64,000 bases of DNA from Amycolatopsis sp. cg9. GTDB taxonomy: Bacteria > Actinomycetota > Actinomycetes > Mycobacteriales > Pseudonocardiaceae. Of this stretch, positions 16,476 to 24,692 are shown in pieces. The notes beneath the pieces were generated by a model. It made no database searches. It worked only from the letters and a program-made list of their open reading frames with translations, and was not told the origin of the DNA. Location of the stretch: NCBI RefSeq assembly GCF_041346945.1, contig NZ_CP166850.1:8168501-8232500 (forward strand), given 5' to 3'. A program made the translations under genes and the position numbers. Positions within the stretch are counted from its first letter, which is position 1; every line of letters starts with the position of its first letter.

Positions 16476-17542
16476 GCACCGCTACCCGCAGCACCGGGGT
16501 GGCCGAACACGCCGAGCGGCTCTGGGACGCCGTCACGACGGGCGACGAGTACACCGCCGGGGACGTCGTCGTCCAGGCACTGGGCGCCGGGACCGACCCG
16601 GAAAGCGTGCTGCTCGACGTGATCGGGGCGGTGCAGCGGCGGGTCGGGCAGGAGTGGGCGGCCAACCGCTTGACCGTCGCCCAGGAGCACGCGGCGACCG
16701 CGATCAACGACCGCGTCATCGCGACCTTCGGCTACGTGCTGAAGCGCCCGGAACCGCACCTCGGCCGCGTCACGGTCGCGTGCGTCGACGGCGAATGGCA
16801 CGCGATGCCGGCCCGGCTGCTCAGCGAAGTGCTGCGCCTGCGCGGTTTCCAGGTCGACTACCTCGGCGCGCAGGTACCCGCCCCGCACCTGGTGGCCCAC
16901 CTGCACCGGACCGGGCCGGACGCGGTGGCGCTGTCCGGCTCGCTCGCGACCCGCCTGCCGACCGCGCACGCCACGATCACCGCGTGCCAGGCGGCGGCGA
17001 CCCCGGTCATCGCGGGCGGTGCGGCCTTCGGCCCCGACGGCCGCTACGCACGCCTGCTGGGCGCCGAAGCGTGGGCGCCGGACGCGCGGACGGCGGCCGA
17101 CCGGCTGGCCCGGCCGCTCCCCCGCCCGCACACCGCGCACCAGCCGCTCGACGACCTGCCGCACCTGGCCGACCAGGAGTACACGCTGGTCACGCGCAGC
17201 TCCGGCCGGCTCGTGAAGGCGGTACTGGCCGCGCTGGAGGAGCGGATCCCGGCCATGCGGAACTACACCGACCTGCAGCGCCAGTACACCGCGGAAGACC
17301 TCGCGCACATCGTGGAGTACCTGGCGACGGCGCTCTACGTCGGCGACGAAGAGCTGTTCACCGGGTTCCTGACCTGGACCGCCGGGATCCTCACCGCGCG
17401 CGGCGTCCCGGCCGCCTCGCTGGTCCCCGCCCTCGAACTGTTCGAGGCGGAGCTGCGCGACTTCCCGCGGGCCACCGGCCTGCTCCGCGCCGCGCGGACG
17501 CACCTCGCGGAACCGGCCACCGGATCGGAGCTCTCGGCATGA
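16472..17542 (+). CDS. Cobalamin-binding sensor (CarH/LitR-like B12 module) with helical C-domain
   Basis: A 356-residue protein. Residues 1-90 form a helical B12-cap module containing W62-x9-E72H73 (WAANRLTVAQEH), the signature of adenosylcobalamin photoreceptors such as CarH. Residues 95-220 form a Rossmann B12-binding domain with DGEWHAMP, where His110 would be the lower cobalt ligand. There is no DNA-binding domain. Residues 230-350 form a separate helical domain of unknown family, perhaps globin-like as in RsbR proteins. It overlaps the phosphatase stop (ATGA; GGGGGAGG ribosome site) and precedes a STAS gene, so it probably feeds a B12 or light signal into the partner switch. Ligand and light response are inference. 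Confidence 0.8.
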   Translation: MSTATRSTGVAEHAERLWDAVTTGDEYTAGDVVVQALGAGTDPESVLLDVIGAVQRRVGQEWAANRLTVAQEHAATAINDRVIATFGYVLKRPEPHLGRVTVACVDGEWHAMPARLLSEVLRLRGFQVDYLGAQVPAPHLVAHLHRTGPDAVALSGSLATRLPTAHATITACQAAATPVIAGGAAFGPDGRYARLLGAEAWAPDARTAADRLARPLPRPHTAHQPLDDLPHLADQEYTLVTRSSGRLVKAVLAALEERIPAMRNYTDLQRQYTAEDLAHIVEYLATALYVGDEELFTGFLTWTAGILTARGVPAASLVPALELFEAELRDFPRATGLLRAARTHLAEPATGSELSA

Positions 17543-17892
17543 CCAACGGGCTGACCTGCACCTGGAGCACCCCGGAAGCCGACATCGCCACCGTCGCGGT
17601 CGTCGGCGACCTCGAGTTCGCCACGGCCGGCTTGCTCCTGAACCTGGTCACCGACCGGCTCGCCGACCACCCCGGCGTGCGGGAGGTGCGCCTCGACTGC
17701 GGCGAAATCGGCTTCTGCGACTCCTCCGGGCTGTCGGAGCTGCTGAAGGTGCACCGCGCGGTGGCCGGCACGGGCCGGCGGCTGCGCCTGGACAACCGGA
17801 CACCCGCCCTCGACCGCCTGCTCGTCCTCACCGGCACGGCGAAGTACCTGACCGGCGAGACGGCCGACTCCCGCGCCCTCCGCGACTCCTAG
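17539..17892 (+). CDS. Second STAS-domain protein of the operon
   Basis: A 117-residue STAS protein with the phosphorylation motif FCDSSGLSELL (Ser62/Ser63). It overlaps the B12-sensor gene (ATGA). In stressosome-like systems a sensor domain and a STAS domain are fused; here they are separate but coupled genes, so this protein may be the output partner of the B12 sensor or a second antagonist of the kinase. Confidence 0.86.
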   Translation: MTNGLTCTWSTPEADIATVAVVGDLEFATAGLLLNLVTDRLADHPGVREVRLDCGEIGFCDSSGLSELLKVHRAVAGTGRRLRLDNRTPALDRLLVLTGTAKYLTGETADSRALRDS

Positions 17893-17924
17893 GGCGTCTC
17901 CGACCAAGGCTTCGGCGGGGCTGA

Positions 17925-17946
17925 CGGCACCTGGGACACCGTGCCG
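17925..17946 (+). terminator. Possible terminator after the five-gene operon
   Basis: CGGCAC and GTGCCG pair around a ten-base loop 33 bp past the last stop codon. The stem is short, so the call is tentative. The rest of the gap to the MBL gene shows no gene. Confidence 0.3.
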
Positions 17947-18048
17947 CGACGGCTGCTCGCCGAAGCCGCCCCGGACAGGTCGGCGCCGCGGCTCCCGCCC
18001 TGATGCGACCATCCGCGAAACCGCCGGAACGCTCCCCGGGCCGTACGC

Positions 18049-18840
18049 CTAGCCCCGGAGGCGGGCCAGCTCCCACGGGTCGTGGGCGCTGAACACCGTC
18101 ACCTCGTCCCCGTGCCGCCGGACGAGTTCGCGCAGCCGCGCCTGCGTGCCCAGCCGGAGGTCGTGGTGGATCTCCGAGCGCGTCTGCACGACGTCCAGGA
18201 CCGGGTGCGGCTGCGGCTCCACGTCCAGCTCCCGGTGGAAGTAGTAGGCGTCCCCGCAGTGCAGCAGCCACCGCGTCCCGTCGTGGACCGCCACCCCCGC
18301 GTGGCCCGCCGTGTGGCCGCCGAGCGGCACCAGCCGGATGTCGGCCGCCACCCCGGTCAGCGGCGCGGACGCGAAGCCGAACCAGTCGTCGGCGGCCGGG
18401 GCCGCGTAGGTCGCCCACTTCGGGCCGTGCGCCCAGTGCGCGGGCCGGTAGCGGAAGCTCGGTGCCTCGGCGACGGCCGCGTCGAGCTCGGCGGCGAGGA
18501 CGTGCACCGTCGCGGCCGGGAAGTCGGGCAGGCCGCCGCAGTGGTCGACGTCGAGGTGCGTGACGACGACGTGCCGCACGTCCGACGGCGCGAACCCGAG
18601 CCGGGCCAGCTGCCGGACGGCGGTTTCCTCCTCCGCGAGGTGGGGCTGGGCCATCGCGACCCAGTCGTCGCCGAGCGTCCCGCCGGGATCGCGGACGTCG
18701 GCCAGGCCGAGCCCGGTTTCGACGAGGACGAGCCCGTCGGCGGTTTCGGCGAGCAGGCAGTGGTTGACCGCGGGCGCGGCGGGCAGGCCGGGAGCGTCGA
18801 TCGCCCGCACGGACCCGCAGTTGAGGTGGTGGATCTTCAT
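18049..18840 (-). CDS. MBL-fold metallo-hydrolase
   Basis: A 263-residue metallo-beta-lactamase-fold protein with THLDVDHCGG (HxHxDH) and later GGHTAGHAG and CGDAYY metal-ligand motifs. It resembles the AhlD/AttM-type lactonase-like MBL proteins, but the substrate is not determinable. The ATG matches the domain start. It is divergent from a MerR gene across a 58-bp gap holding a strong palindrome, so it is probably the MerR target. Confidence 0.85.
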   Translation of the reverse strand: MKIHHLNCGSVRAIDAPGLPAAPAVNHCLLAETADGLVLVETGLGLADVRDPGGTLGDDWVAMAQPHLAEEETAVRQLARLGFAPSDVRHVVVTHLDVDHCGGLPDFPAATVHVLAAELDAAVAEAPSFRYRPAHWAHGPKWATYAAPAADDWFGFASAPLTGVAADIRLVPLGGHTAGHAGVAVHDGTRWLLHCGDAYYFHRELDVEPQPHPVLDVVQTRSEIHHDLRLGTQARLRELVRRHGDEVTVFSAHDPWELARLRG

Positions 18841-18854
18841 GCCGGCCATCGTCC

Positions 18855-18876
18855 GACTTGAACTATGATTCAAGTC
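18855..18876. promoter_or_regulatory. MerR-type operator in the divergent gap
   Basis: GACTTGAA and TTCAAGTC form perfect 8-bp arms around the six-base spacer CTATGA. The site lies between the MBL and MerR starts, where a MerR dimer would sit over a promoter spacer. Assignment to the adjacent MerR protein is inference from position. Confidence 0.65.
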
Positions 18877-18898
18877 AAGCTCGAGCCGGGAGGTCACG

Positions 18899-19276
18899 AT
18901 GCAGCTGCTCGACATCGCCGAGGTCGCCGAGCGGACCGGGCTCGCGCCGTCGGCCCTGCGGTTCTACGAGAAGCGCGGGCTCGTCGAACCGGCGGGCCGC
19001 AACGGCCTCCGGCGCACCTACCACCCGGACGTCCTGCAGCGGCTGGAGCTGGTCGCGTGCGCCCGCGGCGCCGGCTTCACCATCGCGGAGATCGCCCGGT
19101 TCCTCGTCGCCACCCCGACCGACGCGGCGCTGCGCGAGCGGATGGCGCGCAAGGCGGCCGAGCTCGACGAGAGCATCGACCGCCTCACCCGCATGCGCGA
19201 CAGCCTCCGCCACGCGGCGACGTGCGAGCACGTGCCGCTGGTCGAGTGCCCCGACTTCAAGCAGGCGATCTCCTAG
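18899..19276 (+). CDS. MerR family regulator
   Basis: A 125-residue MerR protein with the N-terminal winged helix (LLDIAEVAERTGLAPSALRF), a dimerisation helix (about 75-110) and a short C-terminus with two cysteines (CEHVPLVECPDF). The cysteines are not in the SoxR iron-sulfur pattern; a metal or thiol response is possible. GGAGG lies five bases before the ATG. Its end overlaps the convergent MMPL gene by four bases. Confidence 0.87.
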   Translation: MQLLDIAEVAERTGLAPSALRFYEKRGLVEPAGRNGLRRTYHPDVLQRLELVACARGAGFTIAEIARFLVATPTDAALRERMARKAAELDESIDRLTRMRDSLRHAATCEHVPLVECPDFKQAIS

Positions 19277-21336
19277 GCGTCCGCGCGCGCCAGCTTCGAC
19301 GGCCACCAGATGCGGCGCCCGACGTCCACGGTCAGCGCGGGCACCAGCAGCGACCGCACCAGCAGGGTGTCGAGCAGGACGCCGAAGGCCACGATGAACG
19401 CGATCTGGGCGAGGAACAGGATCGGGATGACGGCGAGCGCGGAGAAGGTCGCCGCGAGCACGACCCCGGCCGACGTGATCACCCCACCGGTCAGGGACAG
19501 CCCGCGCAACGTGCCTTCGTGCGTTCCCCGGGCCAGCGCCTCTTCGCGGACACGGGTCATCAGGAAGATGTTGTAGTCGATCCCCAGCGCCACCAGGAAG
19601 ACGAACCCGAACAGCGGCACGACCGGGTCCGCGCCCGGGAAACCGAAGATGTGGTTGAACACGATGGCCGACACGCCCATCGTCGCCGCGAACGACAGCA
19701 CCACCGTGGCGATCAGCAGCAGAGGTGCGAGCAGCGAGCGCAGCAGCAGGGCCAGCACCAGGAAGATCACCAGCAGCACGATCGGGATGATCAGCGCGCG
19801 GTCGTGTTCGGACGTCTGCTGCGTGTCCAGCTGGATCGCGGTCGGGCCGCCGACCTTCGCGTTCGCGCCGGGGATCGCGTGGACCGCGTCGCGCAGCTTG
19901 CCGACGGTCGCGACCGCCGCCTCCGAGTCCGCCGGGTCGTTCAGCACGGACAGGACCTGCACCCGGCCGCCGACCACCTTGGGCCGCCCGTCCGGGCCGG
20001 GCAGCGGGAACGACTGCGCGATTCCGTCCATTGTGGACGCCTGCAGCACCGCCGGCAGCGCGCCGGCGTCGGCGATCGTGATCGCGGGGGCGCCGAGGCC
20101 GCCCGGGAAGTGGCGGCCGAGGATCTCCTGCCCCGTCCCGGATTCGACCTCGGTGAGGAACACGTCGGACTGCGCGGTGCCGGACGCCTTGAGCTGCGGC
20201 AGGAACGCGACACCGACGCCGAGCACCAGCGCCGTCACCACCCAGACCACCCGCGGCCGGCGGCCGACCAGCCGGGCGACCCGGCCCCAGATGCCGGACG
20301 TCTCCGGGTGCGGCGAGCCGAACGCCGGCCTGAACGGCCAGAACGCGCCGCGGCCGCACAGTGCCAGCACCGCAGGCAGGAACGTCGTCGACGCGAGCAG
20401 CGCGGCGCCGATGCCGATCGCCGCGACCGGGCCGAGTCCCTTGTTGGAGTTGAGGTCGCTGAAGAGCAGGCACAGCACGCCGAGCACGACGGTCCCCGCC
20501 GACGCGGCGATCGGTTCGAGAGTCGCGCGCCAGGCCAGCTTCAGCGCGTCGAAGCGGCTCTGGGTGTCGCGCAGCTGTTCGCGGAACCGCGCGACGAGCA
20601 GGAGCGCGTAGTCGGTGGCCGCGCCGAAGACGAGGATCGAGAGGATGCCCTGGCTCTGGCCGTTGAGCGCGAGGACGTCGTTCTCGGCCAGCAGGTAGAC
20701 GACGAGGCTGGCGAGCCCGAGTGCGAACACCGCCGACAGCAGGACCAGGAACGGCAGCAGGGGGCTGCGGTAGACGGCGATGAGGATCAGCGCGACCACC
20801 CCGCCCGCGACGAGCAGCAGGATGCCGTCGATGCCGCCGAACGCCTTGACCAGGTCGGCGATCTGCCCGGCGGGCCCGGTGACGAGCACGGTGAGCCCGT
20901 CGGGGGCACCGGTGAGCTTCGCGCGGACCTCCTTGACGACGTCACCGGGGTTGCCGTCGGCGAGGATCGGCACGCTGAGCTGCACGGCCTGGTCGTCCCG
21001 CGGCGCCTTTTCGGGCGCCCCGAGCGGGCCGGCGACGCCGGGCACGCTGCCGAGCTCCCGCGCTTTGGCGTCGAGGAACTGCCGGTCCGCGGCGGTCAGG
21101 CCGGCCGGGCGCTCGGCGACGACGGTCGCGGGCAGCACCTGGCGCGGGGTGAACGCCTTCTGCTCGTCGGCGACCTCGGTGGCCTCGGCCGAGCTCGGCA
21201 GGAACGCGGCGTTGTCGTTCTTCGCGACCTCGCTGAGCTTCCCCGCGAACGGGCCGCCGAACCCGCCCAGCCCGAGCCAGGCGACCACGAGCAGTGCGGG
21301 GAGCAGCCAGCGGAGGCGGCGCGGTGAGTCGTTCAT
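19273..21336 (-). CDS. MMPL family RND-type transporter
   Basis: A 687-residue transporter with about 11-12 membrane helices arranged in two RND-like halves: a helix near residue 15, a porter loop, a helix bundle (about 165-360), a second loop and a second bundle (about 515-680). The central Asp-Tyr pairs of MMPL proteins appear in ATDYALLL and GIDYNIFLM. These proton-driven pumps export lipids or drugs. The ATG is preferred to one 30 bp upstream because of AAAGGA. It is divergent from a MarR gene with an intergenic palindrome. Confidence 0.9.
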   Translation of the reverse strand: MNDSPRRLRWLLPALLVVAWLGLGGFGGPFAGKLSEVAKNDNAAFLPSSAEATEVADEQKAFTPRQVLPATVVAERPAGLTAADRQFLDAKARELGSVPGVAGPLGAPEKAPRDDQAVQLSVPILADGNPGDVVKEVRAKLTGAPDGLTVLVTGPAGQIADLVKAFGGIDGILLLVAGGVVALILIAVYRSPLLPFLVLLSAVFALGLASLVVYLLAENDVLALNGQSQGILSILVFGAATDYALLLVARFREQLRDTQSRFDALKLAWRATLEPIAASAGTVVLGVLCLLFSDLNSNKGLGPVAAIGIGAALLASTTFLPAVLALCGRGAFWPFRPAFGSPHPETSGIWGRVARLVGRRPRVVWVVTALVLGVGVAFLPQLKASGTAQSDVFLTEVESGTGQEILGRHFPGGLGAPAITIADAGALPAVLQASTMDGIAQSFPLPGPDGRPKVVGGRVQVLSVLNDPADSEAAVATVGKLRDAVHAIPGANAKVGGPTAIQLDTQQTSEHDRALIIPIVLLVIFLVLALLLRSLLAPLLLIATVVLSFAATMGVSAIVFNHIFGFPGADPVVPLFGFVFLVALGIDYNIFLMTRVREEALARGTHEGTLRGLSLTGGVITSAGVVLAATFSALAVIPILFLAQIAFIVAFGVLLDTLLVRSLLVPALTVDVGRRIWWPSKLARADA

Positions 21337-21373
21337 GGTCGCTAAGGTCCTTTCGAGGGCGAACACGCCCTAT

Positions 21374-21391
21374 TGTTCAGCAGGCTGAACA
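21374..21391. promoter_or_regulatory. MarR-type operator
   Basis: TGTTCAGCAGGCTGAACA is a perfect palindrome with a two-base centre, midway between the divergent MMPL and MarR starts. The natural reading is joint repression of pump and regulator by MarR. Confidence 0.7.
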
Positions 21392-21416
21392 TTTTGCACG
21401 ACGACCCGGAGTGACG

Positions 21417-21845
21417 GTGAGCACAGCCCCCGAACCCGACCTCAGCACGTGGCCCACCGGCCGGCTGCTGGCTGCCGCCGCCCGGCTGGTGGAGCAACGC
21501 TGGGTGACCGTCCTCGCCGGCATGGGACTCACCCACGCGGGGCTGATCGCGCTGCACTCGTTGCGCGACGGGCCGCTCCCCCAGCGCACGCTGGCCCAGC
21601 ACTGCCAGGTGACCGACCAGACGATGAGCCGCACGCTCGACCGCCTCGCGAAGGCGGGTTTCGTGACGCGCACCCCGGATCCGGCCGACGCCCGTCGTCA
21701 CCTGACCCGGATGACTTCACCCGGACGGGCGATCCTCGACCGCGCGGTGCGCGCCGAACCCGCCCTGCTCGGCGGACTCGGCGAGGACCCGGCTTTCCGG
21801 GGCCGGCTGCTGGAGCTGATCGCGGGACTTTCGGCGGGCGATTGA
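21417..21845 (+). CDS. MarR family regulator
   Basis: A 142-residue MarR protein; the winged helix is LPQRTLAQHCQVTDQTMSRT followed by the wing DPADARRHLTRMT. The GTG start has GGAG five bases upstream. With the divergent MMPL exporter and the shared palindrome it forms a classic drug- or lipid-inducible efflux pair. Confidence 0.86.
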   Translation: MSTAPEPDLSTWPTGRLLAAAARLVEQRWVTVLAGMGLTHAGLIALHSLRDGPLPQRTLAQHCQVTDQTMSRTLDRLAKAGFVTRTPDPADARRHLTRMTSPGRAILDRAVRAEPALLGGLGEDPAFRGRLLELIAGLSAGD

Positions 21846-21875
21846 GAGCCCGCGCGCTTGGGTAGCTCTTCAGGC

Positions 21876-21998
21876 ATGTGGATCGCGGTGAGCACCCCAG
21901 TGGCCGTCCTGATCGCTACCGTCCTCATGGAGCGGTTCGAACGACGATGCCGCCTGGTGCCGACCGCGGAGACCGAGCACCCTCCGGTCGCGCGCTGA
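21876..21998 (+). CDS. Small single-helix membrane protein (40 aa)
   Basis: An ORF of 40 codons starting MWIAVSTPVAVLIATVLMER: one hydrophobic helix, then an Arg-rich stretch (RFERRCR) and a short polar tail, the pattern of a type III small membrane protein. It begins 30 bp after the MarR stop and could be part of that transcript. Ribosome site is weak. Below usual annotation length, so only moderately certain. Confidence 0.45.
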   Translation: MWIAVSTPVAVLIATVLMERFERRCRLVPTAETEHPPVAR

Positions 21999-22114
21999 CC
22001 CTTCTCATGTGATCCACGTCTCACTCTCCTCCGATGAGAACCCTGGGCCCGTCCCCCGGCGACTGACTGGTCGGATCCGGCGGACCGAGCCCGGGTTCCA
22101 GGAGGAGAAAATCC

Positions 22115-22546
22115 ATGCGCGGCAACCCGAAAACCACCCGCACGGTGCTCGGCCTGGCCCTCGCGGCCGGCCTGGTCACGGCGGCGAGCATCGGATTGGC
22201 CGGCGGCGCGACCGCGCAGCCGGGCAGCACGGAGGGGACGATGACGAACGCGAACCAGCCCCCGAAGGGGGCGCGGGCCACCGTGCAGGTGAGCCCCAAC
22301 CCGACCACCCGGCGCGGCCAAGAGGTGACGATCACCGGGAACTGCGGCGGCGGCACCGGCTTGAAGTCCGTGCTCGGCGGCTTCCCGGAGCGGCAGGCAC
22401 TGGAGAACATCCGGATCCTGTCGGCCGGCCCGGACCACTTCGTGGCCAAGGCGAACCTGGTCCAGACCATCGGCAACGGCGTGGGCCCGGTCTTCGTGGA
22501 CTGCGGCGGCGAAGCGGGCGTAACCCTGCTGGTCACCCACGTCTGA
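22115..22546 (+). CDS. Secreted protein, unknown function
   Basis: A 143-residue protein with a signal peptide (about 1-35, ending ATAQP) and a beta-rich mature part of about 100 residues with two cysteines that could form one disulfide (TGNCGGG and VDCGGEAG). The PNPTTRRGQEVTITGNC pattern resembles an Ig-like fold. AGGAGGAG gives a strong ribosome site. A 47-bp perfect hairpin lies five bases past the stop. Confidence 0.75.
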   Translation: MRGNPKTTRTVLGLALAAGLVTAASIGLAGGATAQPGSTEGTMTNANQPPKGARATVQVSPNPTTRRGQEVTITGNCGGGTGLKSVLGGFPERQALENIRILSAGPDHFVAKANLVQTIGNGVGPVFVDCGGEAGVTLLVTHV

Positions 22547-22551
22547 CCGTC

Positions 22552-22598
22552 GTGAACGACTCGTTCAGGTCGCCTGGCGACCTGAACGAGTCGTTCAC
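22552..22598. terminator. 47-bp perfect hairpin with nested palindromes
   Basis: Two 23-base arms (left begins GTGAACGACTCGTTCAGG) are perfectly complementary around one central T. Each arm also contains its own near-palindrome, GAACGA-C-TCGTTC on the left and GAACGA-G-TCGTTC on the right. It is placed as a terminator of the secreted-protein gene and can act on both strands. Confidence 0.75.
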
Positions 22599-22660
22599 CG
22601 CATCCGCACCCCGGAGAATCCCGGTGAGCGGTCCACATTTTCCGGCGAGGACCGCGGAAT

Positions 22661-23287
22661 TCAGCAGGTCTTCCACGCGAAGTGGTAAATGGTGTCCACG
22701 CTCGCGTGTTCGGAATCCATTTCAATGAAAGACGTGCCGGCGGAGCCACCCGCGTCGGCCCGCAGTTCCGCGTTGATGTTCAGGTTTCGGCTCTCCCCGC
22801 ACGGGGCGAACACCAGCTCCGCGACTTCGGTCACGTCCGAGGCCCGCCACACACCGTGGAACGGGCCGGGGAAGGTGTGGCGAAGCCGCGCGGTCGGCGA
22901 CGTCCCCGCGAAGTAGTAGTTGGCCTGCTCGAGCGCGCTCGCGCCGCTCTCGATGTGCGCGAAGCCGCGGTACTCGGCTTCGGCGATCGCGTACGTGAAT
23001 CCTTGCGGCACATGGACGAGCACGTTGATCTGGCAGTTCTTCCGGGCGTCGAGGGCCGGTGCGCCCCCACCGGCCTTGGCGGTGAAGTTCGTGTAGTGCA
23101 CCGTGAAGGACGTGTTGTCGGACGCGACGTCCGCGGACGCCGTTGCCGTACCGGCCGGGCAGCCGGAACCGTTGATGGTCTTGATGTCGAGCGTGATCTT
23201 TTCGGTCGGAGCCGAAGCGGCCGAGGAATCGACGGGAACGGCGAGCGCGGACAGAATCATTCCGGCGACGACCGACATAACGAGCAT
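22661..23287 (-). CDS. Secreted DUF4360-like protein
   Basis: A 208-residue exported protein. The signal peptide spans about 1-25; the mature part starts with the INGSGCPAGTA motif typical of DUF4360 proteins and contains three further cysteines (NCQIN, APCGES, WKTC at the C-terminus). The family is found in fungi and actinobacteria with no known function. GGAGGAG lies four bases before the ATG. Monocistronic. Confidence 0.75.
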   Translation of the reverse strand: MLVMSVVAGMILSALAVPVDSSAASAPTEKITLDIKTINGSGCPAGTATASADVASDNTSFTVHYTNFTAKAGGGAPALDARKNCQINVLVHVPQGFTYAIAEAEYRGFAHIESGASALEQANYYFAGTSPTARLRHTFPGPFHGVWRASDVTEVAELVFAPCGESRNLNINAELRADAGGSAGTSFIEMDSEHASVDTIYHFAWKTC

Positions 23288-23469
23288 GACGCTCCTCCAA
23301 ACGGGCCACGGTGCCTGGTGATCATGATGATCGCGCGCGGAGCAGATCGTAGCGCGATCGCAACCATTTCGACGGCCACTGAACGGAGTAACACGACCGC
23401 GAAGAGTACGGGAAATCCATTTCCCGCAATTTCACGTTCGAAAGCTTTCGATATTCGGATAAACGAAGG

Positions 23470-24333
23470 TCAAGACTGGTCCGGACCACTGCCGTGCCGG
23501 AGCGAGTGCGGCGGGGTGGCGCCGCCGAGGAGCGCGTCGGCGTCCAGCGTCGCCGCTTCGCTCCCCCGCTCCGCGAACCGCCGGGCCACCAGCGCGGCCG
23601 GGTCGCCGACGTGGTCCGCGCGGCCGGACAGGAACGCCCACTCGTGCTCGTCGGACCCGAAGTACAGCACCGTGGGGAACACCTCTCGGAACCGGCGCCA
23701 CGACGCCCGTAGCGTTTCGTTGCGCCACAGGGTCGGGCAGCCCGCCTGGCAGGTGACCACCCCGCCCGGCGCCAGCACCCGCACGCAGCGGCCGAGGAAG
23801 TCCTTGCCGTACAAGCGGTTGTGCTGCGCATCCGGATCGTCGTTCTCGTCCGGCAGGTCGATCACGACCACGTCGTAGCTGTCGCCCCGGGCTTCGGCCG
23901 CGGCCAGGAAGGCCCAGCCGTCCTCGAAGGACACCCGGATCGGGCCGTCGCCGCGCGCGAGGTCCGCGGGTGTGTAGCCGTAGGGCAGGTGCTCGGCGCA
24001 GGCGCGCACGGCTTCTTCGTCGATGTCGACGTGGTCGACGCGGGTGGCCCCGACGGCCACCGCCAGCTGCGAGGCGACCCCTTCGCTCGACCCGATGATC
24101 AGCACCCGCCGCACCTGCTCGGCCAGCAGCAGCGCGGGCACCACCAGGGCCTCGTGGTAGACGAGCTGGCTCGCCTCGGTGCTCTGGCGCTCGCCGTCGC
24201 AGAACAGCGAAACCCCTTGCGCGGTCTTGCCGATCAGCACGTGCTGGTACGGCGTGCGCCCGTCGAACACGACGTCGCCGACCTCCCACACGCGGGTGAG
24301 GCCGGGGCCGACCGGTTCGTGGATCTGGGGCAT
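23470..24333 (-). CDS. speE: Spermidine synthase-like aminopropyltransferase
   Basis: A 287-residue protein of the spermine/spermidine synthase fold (FDGRTPYQHVLI, GERQSTEASQLVYHEAL, and DYDVVVIDLPDE-like acidic loop). These enzymes move an aminopropyl group from decarboxylated SAM to a polyamine. The usual GGGDG nucleotide loop is GSSEG here and the catalytic acidic loop is enlarged (DLPDENDDPDAQ), so the acceptor may not be putrescine. Its ATG overlaps the SpeD stop (ATGA) and it is last in the decarboxylase-SpeD-SpeE operon. Confidence 0.83.
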   Translation of the reverse strand: MPQIHEPVGPGLTRVWEVGDVVFDGRTPYQHVLIGKTAQGVSLFCDGERQSTEASQLVYHEALVVPALLLAEQVRRVLIIGSSEGVASQLAVAVGATRVDHVDIDEEAVRACAEHLPYGYTPADLARGDGPIRVSFEDGWAFLAAAEARGDSYDVVVIDLPDENDDPDAQHNRLYGKDFLGRCVRVLAPGGVVTCQAGCPTLWRNETLRASWRRFREVFPTVLYFGSDEHEWAFLSGRADHVGDPAALVARRFAERGSEAATLDADALLGGATPPHSLRHGSGPDQS

Positions 24334-24692
24334 CAGCGTTCTCCGCGGTGCAGGACGGACAGGTGGACCGAAGCGGCGTCCAGCGACTTCGCCAGCACCC
24401 GCAGCGCGTGCTCGGGGTCGGCGCGCTCGCCGCAGGTGAACACGTCCGCGAACAGCGAGCCGTGCTCGGGGTAGGTGTGCACGGAGGCGTGCGACTCGGC
24501 CAGCAGCGCGATCACCGTGGCGCCCTGCGGCGCGAACCGCTTGGCCACGACGTCGACGACCGTCGCGCCCGCCTCGGTCACCGCGGCCCGCAGCAGCTCC
24601 CCCAGCCGCTCGGGGTCGTCGAGCAGGCCGGGGTCGACGCCGTGCAGCTCGGCCAGGGCGTGGCGCCCGGTGAACCGGCCGACCTCAGGCAT
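24333..24692 (-). CDS. speD: S-adenosylmethionine decarboxylase proenzyme
   Basis: A 119-residue prokaryotic (class 1B) SAM decarboxylase, the usual length. Self-cleavage should occur at Glu66-Ser67 in LLAESHASVHTYPEHG, producing the pyruvoyl cofactor. It supplies the aminopropyl donor for the synthase encoded next. It overlaps the upstream PLP decarboxylase by eight bases and the downstream synthase by an ATGA, so the three proteins are made together. Confidence 0.9.
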   Translation of the reverse strand: MPEVGRFTGRHALAELHGVDPGLLDDPERLGELLRAAVTEAGATVVDVVAKRFAPQGATVIALLAESHASVHTYPEHGSLFADVFTCGERADPEHALRVLAKSLDAASVHLSVLHRGER

